Shown here: positions 26,427 to 32,524 of the stretch, in pieces
How the letters are laid out: every line of letters starts with the position of its first letter
Position numbering within the stretch: the stretch's first letter is position 1
From: Actinomycetes bacterium
Lineage (GTDB): Bacteria; Actinomycetota; Acidimicrobiia; Acidimicrobiales; Bog-793
Length of the DNA stretch: 32,524 nucleotides
Reading direction: 5' to 3'
Assembly (NCBI GenBank): GCA_021791795.1
Contig: JAJYVX010000004.1
Span: forward strand, 16,833-49,356
Position numbers and translations under genes: made by a program
Notes under the pieces: generated by a model
Database searches by the model: none
What the model saw: only the letters and a program-made list of their open reading frames with translations
Told to the model about the DNA's origin: nothing

Positions 26427-27936
26427 CCCGAAGGGGTTCATGCACACGCCGCGCGGGGGTCCCGCCCGGCGATCCGTGCCGGTCCGCCTGCGGGACTGGC
26501 GGGAGGTCTACGAGCCGTTCCCGGCCGAGGCGCTCGGTGCGCAGGCGGGGCGCTGCATGGGCTGCGGGATCCCCTTCTGCCACGAGGGCTGCCCGCTCGG
26601 CAACCTCATCCCGGAGTGGAACGACCTCGTGCACCGCGGCCACCTGGTGGAGGCCGCCGAGCGGCTCGCCGCGACCAACAACTTCCCCGAGCTCACCGGC
26701 CGCCTCTGCCCCGCACCTTGCGAGGGTTCCTGCGTCCTCGGGATCAACTCCGAGCCCGTGCTCATCAAGCAGGTCGAGCTCGAGATAGCCGAGTGGGACG
26801 CGGCGAGCGGTCTCGACCCCCGCCCACCGCTCCGCAGGAGCGGAAAGCGCGTGGCGGTGGTCGGCTCCGGGCCGGCCGGCCTGGCGGCCGCCCAGCAGCT
26901 GACGCGAGCCGGCCACGACGTCGTCGTGTTCGAGCGGGCCGAGCGGATCGGAGGCCTTCTCCGCTACGGCATCCCGGAGTTCAAGCTCGAGAAGTCGGTG
27001 CTCGACCGCCGCATCGCCCAGATGGAGGCCGAAGGCACGCGGTTCTCGACGGGTGTCTCGGTCGGTGTCCCCGAGGGGCCGAACGGCCCACCCGAGGTAC
27101 CCGGAGCGCGAGCTCCCCACGCCGTCGACAAGGCGGCGGGCGAGCTGCTGGCCGAACACGACGCGGTCCTCCTCGCCTGCGGGTCGACCGTGCCCCGCGA
27201 CCTCTCCGTTCCCGGCCGTGGCCTCGCCGGCGTCCACTTCGCCATGGAGTACCTGAAGCCGCAGAACCTCGCTTGCGAGGGCTCGATCGCCGAGAGCCCC
27301 GTCTCGGCGGCGGGAAAGCGGGTGGTCATCGTCGGAGGCGGCGACACCGGTGCCGACTGCCTCGGCACGGTTCACCGGCAGCGGGCGGCTTCGGTGCACC
27401 AGCTCGAGATCATGGCCGCGCCGCCCGCCACCCGAGCCGGCGACAACCCCTGGCCCACCTGGCCACTGGTCTTCCGTTCCTCCGCGGCGCACGAGGAGGG
27501 CGGCGAGCGTCTCTTCGGCGTGGCGACCACCGAGCTCGTCGGCGACTCGCGGGGGGCGTTGCGGGCCCTCCGGCTCGAGGACGTCGTCCTCGACACCGCC
27601 TCGGGACGGCCGCGGTTCACCCCTGTGGCAGGCACGGGGCGGGAGCTAGGGGCCGAGCTGGTGCTGATCGCGATGGGCTTTGCCGGGCCGGAGCGCGGAG
27701 GCGTCGTGGCCGAGCTCGGCCTCGAGCTCGACTCGAGAGGCAACGTCCCGGTGGACCACGGGTTCCGCACCGCCCGGGCGGGCGTCTACGCGTGCGGGGA
27801 CATGGCGCGGGGGCAGAGCCTCATCGTCTGGGCCATCGCAGAGGGCCGGGCGGCAGCCGCGGCGATCGACCGCGATCTCATGGGCGATGCCGTCCTGCCG
27901 GCGCCGATCCGGCCGGGGCAGCCGGCGCTCGCCTGA
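26419..27936 (+). CDS. gltD: glutamate synthase small (beta) subunit
   Basis: 505 aa. GltD takes electrons from NADPH through FAD and 4Fe-4S clusters to GltB. The N-terminal cluster cysteines are in [19 protein letters not shown] and [12 protein letters not shown]. The FAD-binding loop is [17 protein letters not shown], and the NADPH-binding loop is [16 protein letters not shown]. The C-terminal [19 protein letters not shown] closes over FAD. A Pro-rich insertion of about 20 residues (near residues 215-240, [20 protein letters not shown]) replaces the usual short loop before the [13 protein letters not shown] strand. Its stop is only four bases from the stop of the converging amidase gene. 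Confidence 0.96.
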
Positions 27937-27940
27937 AGGC

Positions 27941-29053
27941 TCAGACGAAGATGTCGAGCGGCAGGAAGGCCGAGATCGAGATGTTCGGCACGTCGACGAG
28001 CTGGCTCGCCTTCAAGTCGACGGCGACGCTCGAGATGACGTAGGCCTGCTCGCGCGAGTAGCCGTACTCGGCGGTGATGTGGGCGACCATGTTCCGGAGC
28101 GCGTTGCGAGCCGCGAGGGTCAGGTCTTCCATGGCGTTGCGGCCCTCTCCGTCGACGCAAAGCCCGGTCGTGGCGAACCACGCCCGGGCTTCGACGGCCG
28201 CCACCGGGTCCGGCACCCGGCGCTCGAGCTGCATCGAGGTCACGTTGCGCTCCCGCCCGCGTCCCTTCAGCAACGTGACGGTGAAGCGAACCGAGCCGGC
28301 GGCTTCGATGGCCTGACCGCAGACCTCGCCGTCTCCCTGTGCGAAGTGGCCGTCGCCGACCGACAGGAGGGCGCCCGGCACGAAGACGGGCAGCAGCACC
28401 CGGGAGCCGGCCCGGAGCTGCCTGATGTCGACGTTGCCGCCGTTCTCCCGCGGCGGGATGGTGGAGAGTGCTTCGGAGGCGATGGGCTCGCTCGCCGGGA
28501 CGGCGCTCAGAGGGCTCGGCAGGACGACGGGACCGCTCGCCGGGTCGATCGCCCTCTCCCGCCGGTCCGCACGCTCGAGCAGCTCGCGCGAGGGCGCCAC
28601 GCCGACGATGCCCATGAACGGTCCACCGGGGATGCGGACGCCGGGCAGGTCTGCGGAGGTGGCGAAGCCACCGTCCAGCTCCCAGCGGACGCAGAACGGC
28701 TTCTCGAACTCGTCACGGAGGAACCCGAACCCAGGCGAGACGAGCGTGTAGCCGAACCCTTCGGTCGCGACGTCGACGAGGTCGACCGCGAGCAGGTCGC
28801 CCGGCTCGGCGCCCTCCACGTGGACCGGACCGCTCAGCGCGTGCACCCGGCCGAGGTCGACCTTCTCGACGTCCTCGTTCGTCGAATCCGGCCCGACCTG
28901 GCCGTCGAGCGCGTCTCGCGTCTCGACGAAGACCTCGTCGCCGGGGCTCACCCGGAGGGCGGGCGGGATGTCCGGATGCCAGCGGTTGTGCCCCGTCGCC
29001 GGCTCGTCGCCGAGCGGCAGGCTGCGGTCGATCCTCAGCTCGTGTGCGGTCAC
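27941..29053 (-). CDS. fmdA: formamidase/acetamidase
   Basis: 370 aa. FmdA/AmdA-type enzymes hydrolyse short amides such as formamide or acetamide to the acid and ammonia in the cytoplasm. Family landmarks are GHNRWHPDIPPALRV near the start, VFVETRDALDGQ, FGFLRDEFEKPF and the conserved GDGHFAQGDGEVCGQAIE. The GTG 29053 is chosen because GAGGAG lies about seven bases upstream and the conserved region begins soon after; sequence further upstream in this frame is the neighbouring gene out of frame. It follows the alpha/beta hydrolase by 20 bases on the same strand, so they probably form an operon. The ammonia produced would feed glutamine synthetase and GltBD. Confidence 0.87.
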   Translation of the reverse strand: MTAHELRIDRSLPLGDEPATGHNRWHPDIPPALRVSPGDEVFVETRDALDGQVGPDSTNEDVEKVDLGRVHALSGPVHVEGAEPGDLLAVDLVDVATEGFGYTLVSPGFGFLRDEFEKPFCVRWELDGGFATSADLPGVRIPGGPFMGIVGVAPSRELLERADRRERAIDPASGPVVLPSPLSAVPASEPIASEALSTIPPRENGGNVDIRQLRAGSRVLLPVFVPGALLSVGDGHFAQGDGEVCGQAIEAAGSVRFTVTLLKGRGRERNVTSMQLERRVPDPVAAVEARAWFATTGLCVDGEGRNAMEDLTLAARNALRNMVAHITAEYGYSREQAYVISSVAVDLKASQLVDVPNISISAFLPLDIFV

Positions 29054-29073
29054 AGATGTCTCCTCGTCGTGTC

Positions 29074-29799
29074 TCAGTCGTTGCTCGCCTCGACGAGCTT
29101 GCGGGCGAGCTCGGCCGGGCGGGTGAACATGACCTCGTGGCTCCCTCCCATCTCGACGAGCTTGAACCTGCCGAGGCGCGACGACATCGTCGGGTGCCAC
29201 GCGCCCTCGGGGAGCGCGGTGTCGTCGGCGACGGCTATGAAGCTCCTCGGCAGGTCGCTCGCGTAGAACGCCGCGAGGTCCAGCTTCGCGTCCCACGGTT
29301 GGAAGGGCTGGGGGACGAGGCGCTCCCACACCGAGCGTGCGTCCTCTGGGGAGGCGTCCTGGATGAACAGGTCGCGGAAGACCTCCCAAGGGCAGGTGAC
29401 CGTGCCGTCGGGGCTCTCGGCCGCGGCCGCGGCGAACAGCTCGGTCTGGTCGGGCGGGATGTTGTCGTTCACGCTCGTGCGGTCCTCGAGGACGAAGGCG
29501 GTGTGGAAGACGACCCGCTTCAGGCGCTCGGGGATCATGGCCGCCACGCGGCTCACGACAGAGCCGGCAAAACTGTGCCCTACGAGCACCACATCTCCCG
29601 TCCCGCTCGACTCGACGGCGCGCACGACGCATCTCACGTAGTCGTCGTGCGTCACCCCGGCTCTGCTCGCGCCCGGGGCGTGACCGGGATACGTCGGCGC
29701 GAGCGCCCTGTGGCCGAGCTCGCGCAGGCACCAGGCGGTCGGCTCCCAGGCCCAGCCACCGTGCCATGAGCCGTGGCAGAGAACGAACGTCTCGGACAT
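29074..29799 (-). CDS. alpha/beta hydrolase, esterase-like (SABP2/hydroxynitrile-lyase superfamily)
   Basis: 241 aa. HGSWHGGWAWEP forms the oxyanion region, the nucleophile is Ser76 in LVGHSFAGS, and the catalytic His is His221 in EMGGSHEVMFTRP, with ADDTALP carrying a likely acid. The fold group includes plant hydroxynitrile lyases and methylsalicylate esterases. The plant lyases have a Lys right after the catalytic His; here it is Glu222, so an esterase or amidase is more likely. It heads a two-gene minus-strand operon with fmdA, and its start is only 26 bases from the divergent ThDP-enzyme gene. Natural substrate is not known. Confidence 0.82.
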   Translation of the reverse strand: MSETFVLCHGSWHGGWAWEPTAWCLRELGHRALAPTYPGHAPGASRAGVTHDDYVRCVVRAVESSGTGDVVLVGHSFAGSVVSRVAAMIPERLKRVVFHTAFVLEDRTSVNDNIPPDQTELFAAAAAESPDGTVTCPWEVFRDLFIQDASPEDARSVWERLVPQPFQPWDAKLDLAAFYASDLPRSFIAVADDTALPEGAWHPTMSSRLGRFKLVEMGGSHEVMFTRPAELARKLVEASND

Positions 29800-29825
29800 G
29801 TGCCCTCCCTCGCGAAGGGGCCATT

Positions 29826-31550
29826 ATGGTGCCCGTGAACCTGGACCGGGAAGACGTGAGCTCCTCCTTCGCGAGATCTTCGGCGAATCTCGGCGTCGAC
29901 GTGCTCTTGGAGGTCCTCGAGAGCGAGGGGATAAGGCACGTGTTCGGGAACCCGGGCACGACCGAGCTGCCCCTCATAGCCGCCCTCGCCGGCGGGGGGG
30001 GACCGTCCTACGTCCTCTGCCTGCACGAGGGCGTAGCGGTGGGGATGGCCGACGGCCACGCCCGGGCCACGGGCCGGCCCTCTTTCGTCAACCTCCACAC
30101 CGCGGCCGGCCTCGGCAACTCGATGGGAGTGCTCTCGAACGCCGTCGTCACGCGCACCCCCATGGTGGTGACGGCGGGACAGCAGGACAGCCGCCAGCTG
30201 ATGGCCGAGCCGTTCCTCTCCGGCTCGCTCGCCGAGATGGCGGCCGGTGTGGTGAAGCGCGCGAGCGAGGTCCATCGGGTCGACGACCTCGGACTCCTGT
30301 GCCGCCGGGCTTTCCGCGACGCCGTGAGCGAGCCCCCCGGGCCCGTCTTCCTGTCGCTTCCCATGGACCTCCTGCAGACGGAGACCACCGCCCCGGTCCC
30401 GCCCCGGTCGGTCGTCTCGAGCCGTACGGTGCCGGCGGAGATCGGCGAGCTGGCGAGGATGATCGTGCAGGCGGACCGGGCACGTTTCGCCGTCGTGGCG
30501 GGGGACGAGGTCGCCACCTCCGGCGCCCTCGAGAGCCTCGTGCGCGTGGCCGAGAAGCTCGGCTGCGTCGTGTACGGCACTCCCATGCACTCGGACCTCG
30601 TCTTCCCGACGACGCATCGGCTCTGGGGGGGCGCGCTCCCGGCGGACGCCGTGCAGATGCGGGCGATGCTCGCCGACTACGAGCGGCTGCTCGTGATCGG
30701 CTCGCGGCCCTTCATGACCTTCATGCACCGGGACGCCTGGCCCGTGCCCGAGAGCGTCAAGCTCTGCCACCTCGCCCCGTCGCCGACGGATCTCGGGCGC
30801 ACCTACCGGGCCGCCTTGGGCGTCGTAGGAGATCCGGCTGCCACGCTCGACGCACTGGAGCCGCTGCTCGCGCCTCTCGCGCCGGCCGACGTCGCCGCCG
30901 CACGCCGGGCTGTGGAGGCAGCGTCCCTCGAGCGGACGGCTTCGGTGGAAAGGGCCGTGGCGGAGGCCGAGGCAGCCGGCGAGGCCGGCGGCAGGCTGCA
31001 CCCGCTCGCTGCCGTGCGAGCGGTCGTGGCAGCACTCCCCCGGGGCACGAGCGTGGTGGACGAGGCGGTCACGAACGACCCTTACGTGCGCATGCTCCTG
31101 CGCGCGGATCGGGCGGGAGGGTTCTTCTACTCGCGAGGCGGCGGCCTCGGCTGGGGCGTGGCGGCGGCGATGGGCGTCTCGCTCGCCCGGGACCGGTCGC
31201 CCGTCGCGGCCATCACGGGGGACGGCTCGTTCCTCTACGGTCCGCAGGCGCTCTGGACGGCGAAGAGGGAGGACATCCCGGTGGTCGCGATCGTCCTCAA
31301 CAACGGCGGCTACCTGATCCTGCAGCGACTCCTCTCCGAAGTGCTGCCGGAGGTCGGCGACGCCTCGAAGGCGCCAGGTCTCGTGGTGGACGAGCCGCCG
31401 GTCGACATCGCCGCGCTCGGCCGGGCCTTCGGTTGCAGGGCGGTGCGGGTCTCGCGCCTCGACGAGGTGGGCGACGCCGTCCGGGCTGCCTTCGAGGGCA
31501 GCGGACCGCACCTCGTCGAGGTCCCGGTGTCGTCCCCGGAGGCCGGCTGA
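29826..31550 (+). CDS. benzoylformate decarboxylase-like ThDP enzyme
   Basis: 574 aa. The family splits 2-keto acids, in the benzoylformate case to benzaldehyde and CO2. The N-terminal domain has FGNPGTTELPLI, the ThDP-activating Glu68 (CLHEGVAVGMADG) and His91 (FVNLHTAAGLGNSMG), equivalent to Glu47 and His70 of the Pseudomonas enzyme. Its Ser26 is Thr45 here. FMTFMHRDAW may hold the equivalent of His281. The C-terminal ThDP fold has ITGDGSFLYGPQALWTA and VLNNGGYLILQ, the GDG to NN motif. ATG 29826 has AAGGGG at five bases; GTG 29835 and GTG 29856 are in frame too. Compared with the usual 530 aa it has about 20 extra N-terminal residues and an Ala/Glu-rich helix near residue 380. Substrate is uncertain; acetolactate synthase is less likely. 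Confidence 0.78.
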   Translation: MVPVNLDREDVSSSFARSSANLGVDVLLEVLESEGIRHVFGNPGTTELPLIAALAGGGGPSYVLCLHEGVAVGMADGHARATGRPSFVNLHTAAGLGNSMGVLSNAVVTRTPMVVTAGQQDSRQLMAEPFLSGSLAEMAAGVVKRASEVHRVDDLGLLCRRAFRDAVSEPPGPVFLSLPMDLLQTETTAPVPPRSVVSSRTVPAEIGELARMIVQADRARFAVVAGDEVATSGALESLVRVAEKLGCVVYGTPMHSDLVFPTTHRLWGGALPADAVQMRAMLADYERLLVIGSRPFMTFMHRDAWPVPESVKLCHLAPSPTDLGRTYRAALGVVGDPAATLDALEPLLAPLAPADVAAARRAVEAASLERTASVERAVAEAEAAGEAGGRLHPLAAVRAVVAALPRGTSVVDEAVTNDPYVRMLLRADRAGGFFYSRGGGLGWGVAAAMGVSLARDRSPVAAITGDGSFLYGPQALWTAKREDIPVVAIVLNNGGYLILQRLLSEVLPEVGDASKAPGLVVDEPPVDIAALGRAFGCRAVRVSRLDEVGDAVRAAFEGSGPHLVEVPVSSPEAG

Positions 31551-31577
31551 GGATTCGGCGCGGAGCGAAGCAAAGCC

Positions 31578-31614
31578 GGCCTAGCCTAGGCCAGCCTAGC
31601 CTTGGCCTAGCCTT
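31578..31614. repeat. cluster of CCTAG repeats with a perfect 15-bp palindrome
   Basis: GGCCTA-GCC-TAGGCC (31578-31592) is perfect, and the word CCTAG occurs four times in 31 bases, with two GCCTAGCCTT units following. CTAG is a rare word in most bacteria. It follows the ThDP-enzyme gene by 27 bases, so it could act as a terminator or a protein-binding site. Confidence 0.6.
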
Positions 31615-31619
31615 CACAC

Positions 31620-31754
31620 GTGACGACAGCCGGCCCGCCCGGGCGCATCGAGGGCGACGCCGACCTCGCCGCCGTCGGAGCCGTGCGGCTGACCGATGAA
31701 GGACGGGCCGGCTTCGCCGACTGGCTCGGGACCGGGCTGACGATGCCCAGCTGA
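31620..31754 (+). CDS. possible 44-residue protein of unknown function
   Basis: GTG 31620 to TGA 31752-31754. The product would be acidic and helical at the end (VRLTDEGRAGFADWLGTGL). I see no ribosome binding site and recognise no family; LTDEGR-x-x-F-x-x-W resembles the last helix of some winged-helix regulators, so it may be a gene remnant. Codon bias is consistent with coding but the length is too short to decide. Confidence 0.25.
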   Translation: MTTAGPPGRIEGDADLAAVGAVRLTDEGRAGFADWLGTGLTMPS

Positions 31755-31763
31755 GGCACATAT

Positions 31764-31778
31764 TTGCACTATGTGCAA
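31764..31778. promoter_or_regulatory. perfect palindrome, candidate TetR operator
   Basis: TTGCAC-TAT-GTGCAA, 35 bases before the TetR ATG. It is interleaved with a second inverted repeat, CACATA (31757-31762) and TATGTG (31770-31775). TetR regulators normally bind such dyads in front of their own genes. Confidence 0.6.
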
Positions 31779-31798
31779 CATAGCTCGCACTGAAAAGC

Positions 31799-31804
31799 TA
31801 TACT
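31799..31804 (+). promoter_or_regulatory. -10 box TATACT of the TetR gene
   Basis: Near-consensus -10 ending nine bases before the ATG at 31814, giving a leaderless or almost leaderless mRNA. The palindrome lies at its -35 region. Confidence 0.5.
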
Positions 31805-31813
31805 GCTTGCATC

Positions 31814-32494
31814 ATGTCTCCGACACTCGAGCTCGATCACCACGAAGAGGGCGATGCCGCTCTTCCCGGCCGGCGGGAGAGGAAGAAGAGGACCACGCGG
31901 CTCGCCTTGAAGGCCGCGGCGCTCGACCTCGTCGCGGAGCGGGGTTTCGCCCATGTCACGGTGGAGGACATCGCGGACGCCGTCGACGTGTCGGTGCGGA
32001 CCTTCTTCAACTACTTCCCCTCGAAAGAGGCCTGCATCGTCGGCGAGGACGCCGAGCGGATCGATGCGCTCCGGGACGAGCTGCTCGGGCTCCCGCCTGA
32101 CGTGTCCCCGCTCGAGGCGCTGCGGACCGTGTTCTTCTCGCGGCTCCGGGCCATAGAAGAGGACATCGACATCTCGGGCGAGGACCACGAGGTCTGGCTG
32201 AGGCGCTTCGCCGTCTTGCGGTCGCAGCCCGAGGTCTTCTTCGCCTTCGCCAAGCACCTCGCCATGATGGAGAGGTCCCTCACGGACGCGCTCGTCGTGC
32301 GTCTCGGGGGCGAGGAGTGGCGTCTCTACGCCTCGCTCGTGACGACGACGGTCATAGGCGTCATGCGCGTCGTGGGGACCTCGTCCGCCACAGGTGGCGG
32401 GATAGCCGCCATGAAGAAGAGCGCCGAGGAAGCCTTCGACATGCTTGCGGCCGGGTTCGAGCTCCGGCAGCAGAACAGGAAGGCGAGGCGATGA
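31814..32494 (+). CDS. TetR-family transcriptional regulator
   Basis: 226 aa. The N-terminal DNA-binding domain is typical: RRERKKRTTRLALKAAALDL, VAERGFAHVTVEDIADAVDV and SVRTFFNYFPSKEACIVGED, with the helix-turn-helix at about residues 48-70. The C-terminal ligand-binding domain is all helical, with FFSRLRAIEEDIDISGEDHE and an Arg/Lys-rich tail. TetR proteins with this SVRTFFNYFPSKE head often precede drug-efflux genes. Its stop overlaps the ATG of the next gene as ATGA, so regulator and target are probably cotranscribed. Autoregulation through the palindrome upstream is likely but inferred. Confidence 0.9.
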   Translation: MSPTLELDHHEEGDAALPGRRERKKRTTRLALKAAALDLVAERGFAHVTVEDIADAVDVSVRTFFNYFPSKEACIVGEDAERIDALRDELLGLPPDVSPLEALRTVFFSRLRAIEEDIDISGEDHEVWLRRFAVLRSQPEVFFAFAKHLAMMERSLTDALVVRLGGEEWRLYASLVTTTVIGVMRVVGTSSATGGGIAAMKKSAEEAFDMLAAGFELRQQNRKARR

Positions 32495-32524
32495 GCGACG
32501 CCCACGCGCCCGCCGCGCCCGCCG
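32491..32524 (+). CDS. start of a gene cotranscribed with the TetR regulator
   Basis: ATG 32491 overlaps the TetR stop (ATGA). Only 11 codons are visible, MSDAHAPAAPA, which do not identify the product. A membrane transporter under TetR control would be usual for this arrangement, but nothing in the window shows it. Confidence 0.6.
   Translation, partial: MSDAHAPAAPA

Noticed and set aside
29074-29799. Hydroxynitrile lyase, giving a cyanide-to-formamide-to-ammonia route with fmdA
   Set aside because: The Lys that follows the catalytic His in plant hydroxynitrile lyases is Glu222 here, and no nitrile or cyanide hydratase is present.
29054-29977. Upstream extension of the amidase frame to about 678 residues
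   Set aside because: The added part is the alpha/beta hydrolase gene in another frame and is Arg-rich; GTG 29053 has a clear ribosome site.
29826-31550. Acetolactate synthase
   Set aside because: The order and motifs (NLHTAAGLGNSMG, LNNGGYLIL) are nearer to benzoylformate decarboxylase and no small regulatory subunit gene follows.

Overview
The window is a high-GC segment of bacterial chromosome with actinobacterial traits: GTG and TTG starts, TANNNT boxes set for leaderless transcripts, a mycothiol-dependent-isomerase-like gene, an AfsR/SARP-related regulator, and a CO dehydrogenase operon with a divergent CutR-type LysR gene. The class cannot be fixed from sequence alone. An acidimicrobial relative is possible because the his genes are not arranged in the usual streptomycete or mycobacterial order, but this is a guess.

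Layout. (1) 1-2574: the coxM-coxS-coxL operon on the minus strand (coxL cut by the window edge) faces a cutR-like regulator whose 5' end has been tandemly duplicated. (2) 2594-6141: a mobile-element zone with an IS1380-family transposase broken by an in-frame TAA, a secreted beta-helix protein gene, and an internally deleted IS110-like remnant bounded by perfect 15-bp inverted repeats. (3) 6178-10518: a two-gene membrane-protein operon divergent from a large NB-ARC/TPR regulator whose SARP-type DNA-binding part lies at the C-terminus. (4) 10519-13498: a flavin-reductase-like gene, a gene-poor stretch, and a mycothiol-type enzyme gene divergent from a WYL regulator, with a perfect operator palindrome between them. 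(5) 13548-21688: histidine biosynthesis. A TrpR/YerC-like regulator heads hisG-hisD-hisC::hisB-hisH-hisF-hisIE, joined mostly by 4-bp GTGA overlaps, and hisA runs the other way in front of a tryptophanase gene. A 16-bp palindrome lies between hisA and the regulator. (6) 21831-27936: gltB-gltD (glutamate synthase). (7) 27941-32524: a formamidase/acetamidase and an alpha/beta hydrolase on the minus strand, a benzoylformate-decarboxylase-like ThDP enzyme and a TetR regulator on the plus strand, and the first codons of a further gene.

How the genes fit together. The his cluster has every enzyme from HisG to HisD except a histidinol-phosphate phosphatase: the HisB part is only the dehydratase. The palindrome is placed so that one regulator could control both hisA-tnaA and the main operon. 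GltBD follows the his operon and supplies glutamate, the amino donor of HisC, while HisH uses glutamine. The amidase releases ammonia, which GltBD with glutamine synthetase (not in the window) could assimilate. The most unusual items are the HisC-HisB fusion, the compact HisD, the hisR-type divergent operator, the duplicated cutR start and the deleted IS110-like element directly upstream of a secreted-protein gene. I found no tRNA, rRNA or CRISPR array.
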